Assembly: GCF_900100395.1 (NCBI RefSeq)
Contig: NZ_FNFB01000003.1
Location: forward strand, 186,001 to 250,000
Length of the DNA: 64,000 bases
Direction of reading: 5' to 3'
DNA from: Nonomuraea maritima
GTDB lineage: Bacteria; Actinomycetota; Actinomycetes; Streptosporangiales; Streptosporangiaceae
Of the stretch, positions 25,790 through 34,479 are shown in pieces. The notes beneath the pieces were generated by a model. The model saw only the letters and a program-made list of their open reading frames with translations. It had not been told where the DNA came from and ran no database searches. Numbering within the stretch: position 1 is the first letter of the stretch; the number at the start of each line of letters is the position of its first letter. Both the position numbers and the translations under genes were made by a program.

Positions 25790-26356
25790 ATGGCGAGGTG
25801 GGATCCGGGTGCCGAGCAGCGCCTGAAGCGGGCGGCCGTCGAGCTGTACCTGGAGCGCGGGTACGACAACGTGACGGTGTCCGACATCGCCGAACGGGCC
25901 GGGCTCACGCGGCGCTCCTACTTCCGCTACTTCCCGGACAAGCGAGAGGTCCTGTTCGCCGGCTCGGAGCGCATGCCCCCGGCGCTGGCGAAGGCGGTCT
26001 TGGCGGCGGACCCGGCCTTGACCCCGCTCGCCGCCGCTCTCGACGCGCTGGCGCGGGTCGGCACGCAGCTCGTCGAGCAGGTGGCCGACATCGCGGAGCG
26101 TCAGGCGGTGATCGACGCCAGCCCTGAGCTGCAGGAGCGCGAACGGACCAAGGCGGCCGCGATCACCGCGGCGATCCGCGACGGCCTGAAGCAACGCCAG
26201 GTGACCGCCGACACGGCCGAACTGGTCGCGCAGCTCGCCACGGTGGCCTTCCAGAACGCCTTCCGGCACTGGATCGCGACCGCGGGGCAGGCGGATTTCC
26301 GCAGGTGCCTGCACATGGTGACCGACGACCTGCGAGCCGCCCTCGCGGGCACGTGA
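25790..26356 (+). CDS. TetR-family transcriptional regulator
   Basis: A 188-residue repressor. The N-terminal HTH is AAVELYLERGYDNVTVSDIA, then AERAGLTRRSYFRYFPDKRE. The C-terminal ligand domain contains QAVIDASPELQERERTKAAA, typical of the MftR-like/TetR_C group of actinomycetes. It is divergent from the saccharopine dehydrogenase-like gene and has a probable operator pair in front of it. The ATG at 25790 begins just before the HTH. The ligand cannot be deduced. Its 3' end faces the Ser/Thr kinase gene, with a 13-bp repeat array and a strong hairpin between them. Confidence 0.92.
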   Translation: MARWDPGAEQRLKRAAVELYLERGYDNVTVSDIAERAGLTRRSYFRYFPDKREVLFAGSERMPPALAKAVLAADPALTPLAAALDALARVGTQLVEQVADIAERQAVIDASPELQERERTKAAAITAAIRDGLKQRQVTADTAELVAQLATVAFQNAFRHWIATAGQADFRRCLHMVTDDLRAALAGT

Positions 26357-26411
26357 GCATTCCCCGGTGCCATGACCGTCGGGGAAGGCGCGGTGGCTTT
26401 CCTGGACGGCC

Positions 26412-26476
26412 TGACGGCGAGACCTGACGAGCAGGCTTGATGGCGAGGGCTGACGGCGAGGCTCGATGGCGCGGGG
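26412..26476. repeat. Five degenerate 13-bp tandem repeats
   Basis: Units begin at 26412, 26425, 26438, 26451 and 26464, with consensus TGAYGGCGAGGCT. They fill most of the gap between the convergent TetR and kinase genes. The fourth unit forms one arm of the terminator-like hairpin at 26448-26488. Confidence 0.75.
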
Positions 26477-26488
26477 TCGCCGTCAGCC
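26448..26488. terminator. Hairpin between convergent TetR and kinase genes
   Basis: GGCTGACGGCGA and TCGCCGTCAGCC form a perfect 12-bp stem with a 17-base loop. It is placed just past the kinase stop and about 90 bases past the TetR stop. There is no U-tract, as usual for actinobacterial terminators. It can act in both directions. Confidence 0.6.
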
Positions 26489-26491
26489 GGG

Positions 26492-28372
26492 TCAGGTCTG
26501 GTCGCCCAGGTTGAGGCGGGCGCCGGCGCTCAGGCCCGAGTCGTGCACCTCGAGGCCGATCGGCGCCTGGTTCTTCGGCAGCTCGAACACGAGCGCGCCC
26601 GTGAACGACGCGCCCGGCTCGATGCGGATGGGTGTGATCTCCTTGCCGCCCCCGTCGAGCAGCTTGATTCCGCCGTGGCCCTGCTCGTCCTCGTCGATGA
26701 GCTTCTGCTGGCCCGGGTAGAGCACGCGGGCCTCCTTGCCGACGTTGCTCACCTCGACGCCGATCCGGCACGTACGCGTCGCCGCCGCCCGCGCCGGTTT
26801 GGGGCACTTCTTGCCGGTCACCTCGAAGCGGAGCTTGCCGTCCTCGACCGGGCCGTCCGCGCCGGCGGCGGGCGGCCGGAACAGCATGAACAGCACGGTC
26901 GCGAGCGCCACCAGCATGAGGACGGTGACCAGCACGGCGGTCAGGCAGCCCGAGGTCACACCGCCACGTGGCCGGGCGCCCGGCCACCGGCCGGTGGCCG
27001 CGTGCGGCGGCTGCCCCGGCTGGTGGGGAGGCGGCACCGGCCCGCCGTGACGCGGCGGCACCTGCCCGACCGCGGGCATGGGCCCCGTGCGCTCGGCGTG
27101 CGGCACGTGCCCGACCGCGGGCATCGGTCCGGTGCGCTCAGGGTGCGGTACGTGCCCGACGGCGGGCATCGGCCCGGTGCGGTCATGATGCGGTTGCACC
27201 GCGGGTATGGGCCCCGTGCGGTCGATGGGCGGCGGATGCGGCATCCGGGACGTGCCCTGCGTCGGGCCGATGCGTTCCGCGGGCGGCACCTGCCGGCCAG
27301 GCGTTGGCCCCGTCCGTTCGGCGGGCGGCGCCTGGCGGCCGGGTGTGGGCCCCGTGCGTTCCGCGGGCGGCGCCTGGTGCGGCGGGCGCGCGTCGGGACG
27401 GCGGGGCGGGCGCGGGCCGGGAGCCGGCACGGCCCCGGGAACCGGATGGCCGGGCCCGGCGGGGTGGCCACCGGGCCGCAACGGGCCGAACTCCGCCGCG
27501 TTCCAGGTGTTCGTCAGGTGTCTGGTCGCGGCGAGCTGCGCCGCGGGCTCGTCGGCCGCCCCCACGAGCTCCAGCAGCAGCTGCCGGGCCGCGGGCCGCC
27601 GCGCCGGGTCGGGGTGGATGGCCGCCGCGACCAGCCGGTCGAGCGGCGCCGGCAGCCCCCGCAGGTCGGGCGGCGCGGTGCGGGCCCTGGCCGCCATCAC
27701 GTAGGCGTCGCCCTCACCGAACGGATGCCCGCCCAGCCCCGCGTACGCGATCAGCGACCCCCACGCGAACACGTCGCCCGCCGGGCTCGTCCGCCCCTCG
27801 AAGACCTGCTCAGGAGCGATCCAGCCGGGCGTGCCCATCACCATGCCGGCGTTGGTGTGCCGCTGGTCGACGTGGGTGGAACGGGCCAACCCGAAGTCGA
27901 TCACCCGCGGCCCGGCCAGCGTCAGCATCACGTTCGCGGGCTTGAGGTCGCGGTGCACCAGCCCCGCCGCGTGGATGGCGGTCAGCGCCGCCGCCACCCC
28001 GACGGCCGCCGAGTGCAGCACCGACGGCGACAGCGCGCCGTGCTCGATCAGGTGGTCTTCCAGCGAGATGCCGTCGATGAACTCGGTGACGAGGTAGAGG
28101 ACCCCGCGGTCCTCGCCGTGGTCGAGCACCCGCGCCGTGCAGAACGAGGCCACCTTGCGGGCGTTGGACACCTCTTCGTGGAAGCGCGCCCGGTAGACCG
28201 GGTCGGCGGTGAAGTCGCGCCGGATCGCCTTCAGCGCCACCCGGGAGGCGTCGGGTGCCTTGGCGAGGTAGACGACCCCCATGCCGCCGGTGCCGAGGCG
28301 GCTGATCAGCTCGTACAGGCCGATCGCCGGCGGGTCCTCCGGCTGAAGCGGAGTGCCAGAACCGCGCCCCAA
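26492..28372 (-). CDS. Membrane Ser/Thr protein kinase (PASTA-less, Pro-rich linker, extracellular DUF4352-like domain)
   Basis: About 626 residues. Kinase domain at residues 15-275: RLGTGGMGVVYLA, Lys in VALKAIRRDF, VHRDLKPANVMLT (about 139-151), VIDFGLARS and GTPGWIAPEQVFEGR. A long Pro-rich linker follows with repeats of PPAERTGPTPGRQ and ERTGPMPAVGHVPH, then one membrane helix (about 474-498, LTAVLVTVLMLVALATVLFM). The 128-residue outer domain has two Cys (KKCPKP, TRTCRIG) and strands like DUF4352. The TTG at 28372 is chosen because GAGAGGA lies 8 bases upstream; the open frame to 28471 has no such signal. It probably senses the cell surface. Substrates are unknown. Confidence 0.9.
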   Translation of the reverse strand: MGRGSGTPLQPEDPPAIGLYELISRLGTGGMGVVYLAKAPDASRVALKAIRRDFTADPVYRARFHEEVSNARKVASFCTARVLDHGEDRGVLYLVTEFIDGISLEDHLIEHGALSPSVLHSAAVGVAAALTAIHAAGLVHRDLKPANVMLTLAGPRVIDFGLARSTHVDQRHTNAGMVMGTPGWIAPEQVFEGRTSPAGDVFAWGSLIAYAGLGGHPFGEGDAYVMAARARTAPPDLRGLPAPLDRLVAAAIHPDPARRPAARQLLLELVGAADEPAAQLAATRHLTNTWNAAEFGPLRPGGHPAGPGHPVPGAVPAPGPRPPRRPDARPPHQAPPAERTGPTPGRQAPPAERTGPTPGRQVPPAERIGPTQGTSRMPHPPPIDRTGPIPAVQPHHDRTGPMPAVGHVPHPERTGPMPAVGHVPHAERTGPMPAVGQVPPRHGGPVPPPHQPGQPPHAATGRWPGARPRGGVTSGCLTAVLVTVLMLVALATVLFMLFRPPAAGADGPVEDGKLRFEVTGKKCPKPARAAATRTCRIGVEVSNVGKEARVLYPGQQKLIDEDEQGHGGIKLLDGGGKEITPIRIEPGASFTGALVFELPKNQAPIGLEVHDSGLSAGARLNLGDQT

Positions 28373-28505
28373 CGTCGCCGTCCTCTCGCCGTCGTCTTGC
28401 CGTCTCAACCCGGGCCCGTTCCTCCCGCCGGTTCGTCCCGAGAGAACCCGAACCGTTACGCCGCCGGGCATCCCGTTTGTACCCCAGACTCTAACGGAGG
28501 TCGGC

Positions 28506-28522
28506 AGTGTCCGTTGGACACT
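28506..28522 (-). terminator. Hairpin at the end of the P450 gene
   Basis: AGTGTCC-GTT-GGACACT is a perfect 7-bp stem with a 3-base loop, overlapping the P450 stop codon. No U-tract follows. It would separate the P450 transcript from the kinase gene downstream on the same strand. Confidence 0.5.
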
Positions 28523-29702
28523 AGCTCCGACCCGGATGCCGCCGCGGCGGGCGCATCCGGACGCGCAGCCGCGTCACGTCGATCGTGCGCGGCAGCGGCC
28601 GGTGCGCCGACAGCAGCCGCCCGTGCGGCAGCGGACGCGCGTCCCGCAGCATGGCCTCGAGGAACGCCGTGCCCACGGCGAGCGTCAGCTGCATGCCGTC
28701 GCAGCCGTGCCCGGCCCACCACTCGTCCGCCGCCGCGCCGTTGGCCCGCCAGATCTCGGGCGCGAACCTGTCGGCGTACGGCAGGCGGGGGTTGCGGGTG
28801 TGGGCGGCGAGCGGCACCAGCACGCTGGCGCCCGCGGGCAGGACGGAGCCGTACCAGTCGGTCTCGGTGAGGGTGACCCGCGACAGCGCCGGCACCGGCG
28901 GCCACAGCCGCAACGCCTCGCGCAGGCAGGCGCGCAGGTGCACGGCATCGGCGCGGGCCGCCCTGCGCTGGGCCGGGTGCGCGGCCAGCAGCGCCAGCGT
29001 CTGCGTCAGCCCGGCCGCGATGCGGCTCAGCCCCATCAGCCAGAACGCCGCCTGCATGAGGCCGCGGGACTCCGGCTGCGGTGTCCCCGCGATGATTCCG
29101 GCCAGGCTGCCCGGCTCGGCCCGGCGCAGGTGGTCGAGGATGCGGGCGTCGTAGCGTCCGGAGAGCACCTCCCGGCGGCGCGGCGCCCGCCGCCCGAGCG
29201 CGTGCGGGCGGCTCCCGCGCATGACGCCTTCCAGCAGCCGGGTCAGCTCCTCGTCGGAGGCCGCGCCGTCGCCGTAGACGCAGCGCCTGGCCACCCGCTG
29301 CCAGGCGGCGTCCAGCCGCGCGTGGTCGAGGATGCCCCTCCTCAGCCCCGCGGCCTCCTCCTGCGCGATCCTGACGAACACCGGACGCAGCACCTCGGCC
29401 CGCAGCACGTCGGCCCGCAGCGCGAAGGGCCGCTCGTCGGCGGGCGGCGCGAAGCCGTCGTCCCGGCCGAGGAGCACCCGCGCCGCGTCGTGCCGGTCGA
29501 GCACCAGCAGCGCCCGGTCGCGCAGGCCGCGCGGACCGCCCCGCACCAGCACGGGACGGCCGCCGTGCCGGGCCTCCAGGGCGGCCAGCAGCGCGCCCGA
29601 GCGCAGCAGGTCGCGGCCACGGGTCACGTGCCCCGGGGGCAGCAGGATCCCGGCCAGCCTCAGGCTCTCCAGCAGGGAGGCCCTGGGCAGCCCCCTAGGC
29701 AC
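28521..29702 (-). CDS. Atypical cytochrome P450
   Basis: A 393-residue P450-like protein. The K-helix ExxR is in CLREALRLWPPVPALSR (262-265), and the segment before the heme has PYADRFAPEIW, as usual. The heme-ligand region is WWAGHGCDGMQL (Cys334): the usual FxxGxxxCxG is altered, with no Phe and one residue fewer between Gly and Cys. The I-helix (about 215-235, AAFWLMGLSRIAAGLTQTLA) lacks the acid-Thr pair that normally handles O2 activation. This suggests a peroxide-using or non-canonical enzyme, or a degenerate one. GTG 29702 overlaps a small upstream frame. No ferredoxin or reductase gene is adjacent. Confidence 0.8.
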   Translation of the reverse strand: MPRGLPRASLLESLRLAGILLPPGHVTRGRDLLRSGALLAALEARHGGRPVLVRGGPRGLRDRALLVLDRHDAARVLLGRDDGFAPPADERPFALRADVLRAEVLRPVFVRIAQEEAAGLRRGILDHARLDAAWQRVARRCVYGDGAASDEELTRLLEGVMRGSRPHALGRRAPRRREVLSGRYDARILDHLRRAEPGSLAGIIAGTPQPESRGLMQAAFWLMGLSRIAAGLTQTLALLAAHPAQRRAARADAVHLRACLREALRLWPPVPALSRVTLTETDWYGSVLPAGASVLVPLAAHTRNPRLPYADRFAPEIWRANGAAADEWWAGHGCDGMQLTLAVGTAFLEAMLRDARPLPHGRLLSAHRPLPRTIDVTRLRVRMRPPRRHPGRS

Positions 29703-29850
29703 GTGAGAGCCCCGCCCACGGCCGTGCCGCCCGTGGTGCCGGCAGCTTCCCCGACCCGGCCCCCGGGCGCGCGCCGGCCGGGGACGGCTCGGCGGCGGGG
29801 GGCCGGATCCTGCCGGGCACGGGCGTCTCCGGGGAGGGTGGGGCGTTCAT
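29695..29850 (-). CDS. Possible 51-residue Pro/Ala-rich small protein, coupled to P450
   Basis: An ATG at 29850 after GGGGAGGGTGGGG opens a short frame (MNAPPSPETPVPGRIRPPAA) that stops at 29695, overlapping the P450 start by 8 bases. The composition is Pro/Ala/Gly-rich with no family. The ribosome-binding site and overlap suggest translational coupling, but low-complexity GC-rich frames arise easily by chance. It could also be an unrecognised N-terminal extension or leader. Confidence 0.3.
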   Translation of the reverse strand: MNAPPSPETPVPGRIRPPAAEPSPAGARPGAGSGKLPAPRAARPWAGLSRA

Positions 29851-29979
29851 GTCTCGATGTGATCGCCGTGGACGCCGCCCGCGCAATGCGGGGTTTCGGC
29901 CAGTGGAACGCATCCGGCCCCGAGATCGGTCGTCGTTCCGGAGACCGGAACAGGCGGACCGTTCCAGAGGCAGGAACGG

Positions 29980-30768
29980 TCAGGTGGCGAGCGCGGCAGA
30001 GATCGCCTGGGCGGCGCCGCGCACCGAGATGCCGAGCCGGTCCAGCGAGGCCGTGTGCGCCGGGGCCGCCACCCCCACCGCCATGCGGACCCGGCCGTCC
30101 GGCCCGAACACCGGCGCGGCCACGCACGACACGCCCTCGGTGAACTCTTCACGGGCGTACGCCACCCCGTGCCGCCTGACCTGCGACAGCTCGCGCTCCA
30201 GCGCCGCGAGGCCGGTGATCGTGCGGCGGGTGAGCCGCTCGAACGAGCCGCGCGCCGGCACCTCGCGGCGCAGCGCCGGGTCGAACGCCAGCAGTGCCTT
30301 CCCGGTCGCCGTGCAGTGCAGCGGCGCCCGGTCGAGCCCGTCGGAGCGGGAGCGGACCCGGTTGTGGCCGTACAGGCGCTCGACGTAACGGGCCTCCAGC
30401 CCGGACGGCACGGCCAGGTTCACCGTCTGCCGGGTGGTCTCGTACAGGTAGAGCAGGTACGGCAGCACGGCCGCGCGGGTGCCGGGGACGCGGGGACGGG
30501 CCAGACCTGCCATGGACGACGCCAGGTCGCCCGGTACGTACGCGTTGCCCGTCCGCCTGGCCAGCCCGCGCGAGCACAGCACGCCGAGCAGCCGGTGGGC
30601 GGTCGACTTCGGCAGCCCGGTGGCACGGCACACCTGCGCCAGCGTCACCGGGTGGTCGGACGCGCCCAGCGCGATCAGGATGTCGATCCCGCGTTCGAGG
30701 CTGCCCGGCTGGGGCGCGGGGCGCTGGTCGGGAACCGTCGGGCTCTGGGTGACCGTTTGCGTCGGCAT
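29980..30768 (-). CDS. IclR-family transcriptional regulator
   Basis: A 262-residue regulator. N-terminal winged HTH: SLERGIDILIALGASDHPVT, then CRATGLPKSTAHRLLGVLCS. The C-terminal effector domain has HCTATGKALLAF, GVAYAREEFTEGVSCVAAPV and FGPDGRVRMAVGVAAP, which are the standard IclR blocks. It lies 67 bases downstream of the xdhC-like gene on the same strand. It may be the last gene of, or a regulator for, the CO dehydrogenase operon; IclR proteins often control aromatic and C1/C2 metabolism. The pairing is inferred from position. Confidence 0.92.
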   Translation of the reverse strand: MPTQTVTQSPTVPDQRPAPQPGSLERGIDILIALGASDHPVTLAQVCRATGLPKSTAHRLLGVLCSRGLARRTGNAYVPGDLASSMAGLARPRVPGTRAAVLPYLLYLYETTRQTVNLAVPSGLEARYVERLYGHNRVRSRSDGLDRAPLHCTATGKALLAFDPALRREVPARGSFERLTRRTITGLAALERELSQVRRHGVAYAREEFTEGVSCVAAPVFGPDGRVRMAVGVAAPAHTASLDRLGISVRGAAQAISAALAT

Positions 30769-30835
30769 GGATGTCCCTTTCGCTCTCCGAGGAGCGGATG
30801 GGGCTTCCCGGGGCTGCGTTTTGACATTCCCATGC

Positions 30836-31609
30836 CTACCCGGGTGCCGCCCGCTGATACCCGTCCCAGCGCAATCGGATGATCTCCGCGTAGACGGAAA
30901 CCGCCACTTCAGCGGGGGTTCTGGCGCCTATGTCCAGTCCGGCGGGGACGTGCACCCGCTCGCCGCCCTCGACGCCGGCCAGCACCGCCGCGCCCCGTCC
31001 GCGGCTCGCGATCAGCCCGACGTACGGCACGCCCGCGGCGAGCGCCTCGCGCAGGACCGGCTCCTCCCCGACGCCGTGCGAGGCGACCAGCACGGCCGAG
31101 GTGCCCGGCGCGATCGGGTCCTCGGCCACGGAGCCTGATCCCACCTCGTAGCCGAGTGCCCGGCCGACCGTGGCGAACGCGCGCGCGATGGGGCTGTCGC
31201 CGTGCACGCGCACGAGCGTGGGCGGCAGCACCGCCTCCAGGAAGATCTCCAGCGTGCCGCCGGACAGGCACGGCTGGCCCACCGCGACCAGGCCGTCCTC
31301 CTCGTGCCGCTCCCGCGTCTCGGGGGAGATCCGCAGCAGCGTGGCCCGTCCGGTGCGCAGCAGCCGCAGGCTCTGGTCGCGGACGGTGTCGGCCGCGCAG
31401 ACCCCGCCGACGAACCCCTCGATCGTCCCGTCGGGCAGCACCAGCGCCCGGTCGCCGGCCCGCGCGCTGGTCGGCCGCTGCGCCCGCACGACCGTGGCCA
31501 GCACGTACGGCTCCCGCCCCGACCGCAGCCGCGCGAGCCGGTCGTCCAGGCCGGGTGCCGGCGCCCCGCCGCGGGGACGGGACGCCGGCATGCCGAGGAA
31601 CTCGCTCAC
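30836..31609 (-). CDS. XdhC/CoxF-like molybdenum-cofactor insertion protein
   Basis: A 257-residue protein of the XdhC/CoxI group. It starts LDDRLARLRSGREPYVLATV and has DGTIEGFVGGVCAADTVRDQ (GGVC near residue 70). RHEEDGLVAVGQPCLSGGTLE has the second conserved Cys. A Rossmann-like C-terminal half contains TSAVLVASHGVGEEPVLREAL and YVGLIASRGRG. XdhC proteins bind sulfurated Mo cofactor and load it into enzymes of the xanthine oxidase family. Its GTG start overlaps the coxL-like stop by four bases, fixing its role with this CO dehydrogenase. No separate coxD, coxE or coxG gene is seen. Confidence 0.92.
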   Translation of the reverse strand: MSEFLGMPASRPRGGAPAPGLDDRLARLRSGREPYVLATVVRAQRPTSARAGDRALVLPDGTIEGFVGGVCAADTVRDQSLRLLRTGRATLLRISPETRERHEEDGLVAVGQPCLSGGTLEIFLEAVLPPTLVRVHGDSPIARAFATVGRALGYEVGSGSVAEDPIAPGTSAVLVASHGVGEEPVLREALAAGVPYVGLIASRGRGAAVLAGVEGGERVHVPAGLDIGARTPAEVAVSVYAEIIRLRWDGYQRAAPG

Positions 31610-33954
31610 GAGATCGCCAGGTCCGTGCGGAAGGGGTCGCCGTTGACGACCCGCCACACGTTCGCCGGGGTCAGCGGCATGTCCGCGTGCCGCACCCCGT
31701 ACGGGGCGAGCGCGTCGACGACCGCGTTGACCACGGCGGCGGGGGAGCCGACGGTGGCCGACTCGCCGACGCCCTTGGCCCCGATCGGGTGCGCGGGCGA
31801 CGGCGTCACGGTCTCGCCCAGCTCCCACGACGGGCACTCCATGGACGTCGGCAGCAGGTAGTCCATGAACGACGCGCCCAGGTGGTTGCCGTCCTCGTCG
31901 AACGCCATCACCTGCATGAGCGCCATCCCGACCCCGTCGGCCAGGCCGCCGTGGATCTGCCCCTCGACGATCATCGGGTTGATCCGCACGCCGCAGTCGT
32001 CCACCGCGACGAACCGTCGGACCCGCACCTGCCCGGTGCCGGGGTCCACGTCCACGACGCAGATGTACGCACCGAACGGATAGGTGAGGTTCGGCGGGTT
32101 GTAGACGGTGACGGCGTCCAGGTGGCCCTCCACGCCGTCCGGCAGCTCCAGGTTCGAGTGAGCGGCCAGCGCGATCTCCGCCAGCGACTTGCCGCTCGCC
32201 GGGTCGCCCACCACCGACCACGTGCCGTCGGACCACTCCAGGTCGTCGGGCGACGCCTCCAGCATGGCCGCCGCCACGATCCGCGCCCGGTCGCGGACCT
32301 TCCTCGACACGATCGCCGCCGCGGCCCCGGAGACGGGGGTGGAGCGGGAGCCGTACGTGCCGAGGCCGAACGGGGTCTGGTCGGTGTCGCCGTGCACGAC
32401 CTCCACGTCGTCGGCCGGGATGCCGAGCTCGTGCCCGACGATCTGGGCGAACGTGGTCTCGTGCCCCTGCCCCTGGCTCTGGCACGACACCCGCAGCACC
32501 GCCTTGCCCGTCGGGTGCACGCGCAGCTCGGCCCCGTCGGCCATGCCGAGGCCGAGGATGTCCATGTGCTTGCGCGGGCCGGCGCCGACCGCCTCGGTGA
32601 AGAAGCTGATGCCGATGCCCATCAGCTCGCCCCTGGCCCGCCGGTCGGCCTGCTCCGCGCGGAGCTTGTCGTAGCCGGCCATGTCGAGCGCCAGGCGCAG
32701 CGCGCGCGGGTAGTCGCCGGAGTCGTACTCCCATCCGGTGGGGGAGTGGTACGGGAACTGCTCCGGCCGCAGCAGGTTGCGCAGCCGCAGCTCGGCCGGG
32801 TCCGTGCCGAGCTCGGCGGCGAGCACGTCCACCATGCGCTCCACCAGGTAGACGGCCTCGGTGACGCGGAAGGAGCAGGCGTAGGCGACGCCGCCGGGCG
32901 CCTTGTTGGTGTAGACGCCGGTGACCTCGCAGTGCGCGGCCTCGACGTCGTAGGAGCCGGAGAAGACGTGGAAGAAGCCGGCGGGGAACTTGGTCGGCTG
33001 CGCGGTGCCGTTGAACGCGCCGTGGTCGGCCAGCACCTTGACGCGGATCGCCTGGATCTTCCCGTCACGGGTCGCGGCGATCTCGCCGCGCATGTGGTAG
33101 TCGCGGGCGAAGGAGGTGCTCATGAGGTTCTCTGAGCGGTCCTCCATCCACTTGACCGGCCTGCCCGTGACGATCGAGCCGACGATCGCGCACACGTACC
33201 CGGGGTAGATGCCGACCTTGCCGCCGAAGCCGCCGCCGATGTCGGGGGAGATCACCCGGATCTTGTGCTCCGGCAGCCCGGCCACCATCGCGTACAGCGT
33301 CCTGTGGGCGTGCGGCGCCTGCGTGGGGCACCACACGGTGAGCTTGCCGGTGACCTTGTCGAAGTCGGCGACCGCGCCGCACGTCTCAAGCGGCGCCGGG
33401 TGCACGCGCGGGTAGAGCATGTCCTGCGCGACCTTCACCTCCGCCCGCTCGAAGATCGCGTCGGTACGGGCCCGGTCGCCGGCCTCCCAGTCGAAGAGGT
33501 GGTTGTCGGTACGCCCCTCCAGGTCGTCCCTGATGACCGGGGCGTCCTGGTCGAGGGCCGTCCTGGCGTCCACGACGGCGTCGAGGGGCTCGTACTCGAC
33601 GTCGATCAGCTCCAGCGCGTCGCGCGCCGAGTAGGCGTCCTCGGCCACCACGAACGCGACCTCCTGGCCCTGGAAGCGCACCTTGTCGGTGGCCAGCACC
33701 GCCTGGATGTCCTGCGACAGGGTCGGCATCCAGGCCAGGCCGAGGCCTGCGAGGGTCTGGCCGGTGATGACCGCCCGGACCTTCGGGTGCGCCTCGGCGG
33801 CCGAGGCGTCGACCGAGACGATCCTCGCGTGCGCGTGCGGGCTGCGCAGGATCGCGCCGTACAGCATGCCGGGCAGCCGGACGTCGTCGGTGTAGGTGCC
33901 GCGCCCTCTGATGAAGCGGGCGTCCTCCTTGCGGTGCATGCGTCCGTAGCTCAC
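31606..33954 (-). CDS. coxL: Aerobic CO dehydrogenase (form I), molybdenum large subunit
   Basis: A 782-residue molybdo-hydroxylase subunit. Its diagnostic active-site loop is VAYACSFRVTEAVYLVERM at about 356-374; Cys360 is the copper-bridging Cys of form I CoxL (consensus AYxCSFR), unlike the AYRGAGR of form II. Other family marks: RKEDARFIRGRGTYTDDVRL at the start, VISPDIGGGFGGKVGIYPGY, SQGQGHETTFAQIVGHELGI and the catalytic Glu in IGAKGVGESATVGSPAAVV. It oxidises CO to CO2 at a Mo-Cu centre and passes electrons via CoxS and CoxM to the respiratory chain. The GTG start overlaps the coxS stop (GTGA). Gene order M-S-L is the form I order. Confidence 0.93.
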   Translation of the reverse strand: MSYGRMHRKEDARFIRGRGTYTDDVRLPGMLYGAILRSPHAHARIVSVDASAAEAHPKVRAVITGQTLAGLGLAWMPTLSQDIQAVLATDKVRFQGQEVAFVVAEDAYSARDALELIDVEYEPLDAVVDARTALDQDAPVIRDDLEGRTDNHLFDWEAGDRARTDAIFERAEVKVAQDMLYPRVHPAPLETCGAVADFDKVTGKLTVWCPTQAPHAHRTLYAMVAGLPEHKIRVISPDIGGGFGGKVGIYPGYVCAIVGSIVTGRPVKWMEDRSENLMSTSFARDYHMRGEIAATRDGKIQAIRVKVLADHGAFNGTAQPTKFPAGFFHVFSGSYDVEAAHCEVTGVYTNKAPGGVAYACSFRVTEAVYLVERMVDVLAAELGTDPAELRLRNLLRPEQFPYHSPTGWEYDSGDYPRALRLALDMAGYDKLRAEQADRRARGELMGIGISFFTEAVGAGPRKHMDILGLGMADGAELRVHPTGKAVLRVSCQSQGQGHETTFAQIVGHELGIPADDVEVVHGDTDQTPFGLGTYGSRSTPVSGAAAAIVSRKVRDRARIVAAAMLEASPDDLEWSDGTWSVVGDPASGKSLAEIALAAHSNLELPDGVEGHLDAVTVYNPPNLTYPFGAYICVVDVDPGTGQVRVRRFVAVDDCGVRINPMIVEGQIHGGLADGVGMALMQVMAFDEDGNHLGASFMDYLLPTSMECPSWELGETVTPSPAHPIGAKGVGESATVGSPAAVVNAVVDALAPYGVRHADMPLTPANVWRVVNGDPFRTDLAIS

Positions 33955-34478
33955 TGTCGCGCCTCCGCGTCCGTCGGTGCGTGTGCCTGTGCCTGTGACT
34001 GTGGCTGTGGCTGTGCCTGCGCCTGCGCCTCCGCCGCCCAGCGGATCGAGCGGACGATGTTCTCGTAGCCGGTGCACCGGCACAGCTGGCCCGAGATGGC
34101 CTCGCGGATCGTGCCCTCGTCGGGGTCGGGGTCGCGCTCCAGCAGCCAGCGCGCGGTGAGCAGCATCCCCGGCGTGCAGAAGCCGCACTGCAGGCCGTGG
34201 CACTCCACGAACCCCTTCTGCACGACGTCCAGCTCGCCGTCGCGTTCGAGGCCCTCCACGGTGGTGACCTCGTGCCCGTCGGCCATGACGGCCAGCACCG
34301 TGCACGACTTGACCGGCACGCCGTCCAGCCGCACCGTGCACACCCCGCAGTTGGAGGTGTCGCACCCCCAGTGGGTGCCGGTCAGGCCCAGCTCGTCGCG
34401 CAGGAAGTGGACGAGCAGCAGCCTCGGCTCGACGTCCCTGGTGTACGGCTGCCCGTTCACGGAGACCGTGATGCGCAT
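33951..34478 (-). CDS. coxS: CO dehydrogenase small subunit, two [2Fe-2S] clusters
   Basis: A 175-residue iron-sulfur subunit. The N-terminal plant-ferredoxin-like domain has GTHWGCDTSNCGVCTVRLDG. The C-terminal helical domain has QCGFCTPGMLLTARWLL and GQLCRCTGYENIVRSI, so all eight cluster cysteines are present. It carries electrons from the Mo site in CoxL to FAD in CoxM. The last about 20 residues (an Ala/Gln-rich AQAQAQPQPQSQAQAHAPTD) are a low-complexity tail not usual for the family. It starts one base after coxM ends and overlaps coxL by four bases, so the three are translated together. Confidence 0.95.
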   Translation of the reverse strand: MRITVSVNGQPYTRDVEPRLLLVHFLRDELGLTGTHWGCDTSNCGVCTVRLDGVPVKSCTVLAVMADGHEVTTVEGLERDGELDVVQKGFVECHGLQCGFCTPGMLLTARWLLERDPDPDEGTIREAISGQLCRCTGYENIVRSIRWAAEAQAQAQPQPQSQAQAHAPTDAEARQ

Positions 34479-34479
34479 G

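Noticed and set aside
29695..29850. The Pro-rich small frame before the P450 gene as an essential peptide partner.
   Set aside because: Low-complexity composition makes chance likely; it is kept only as a low-confidence feature.
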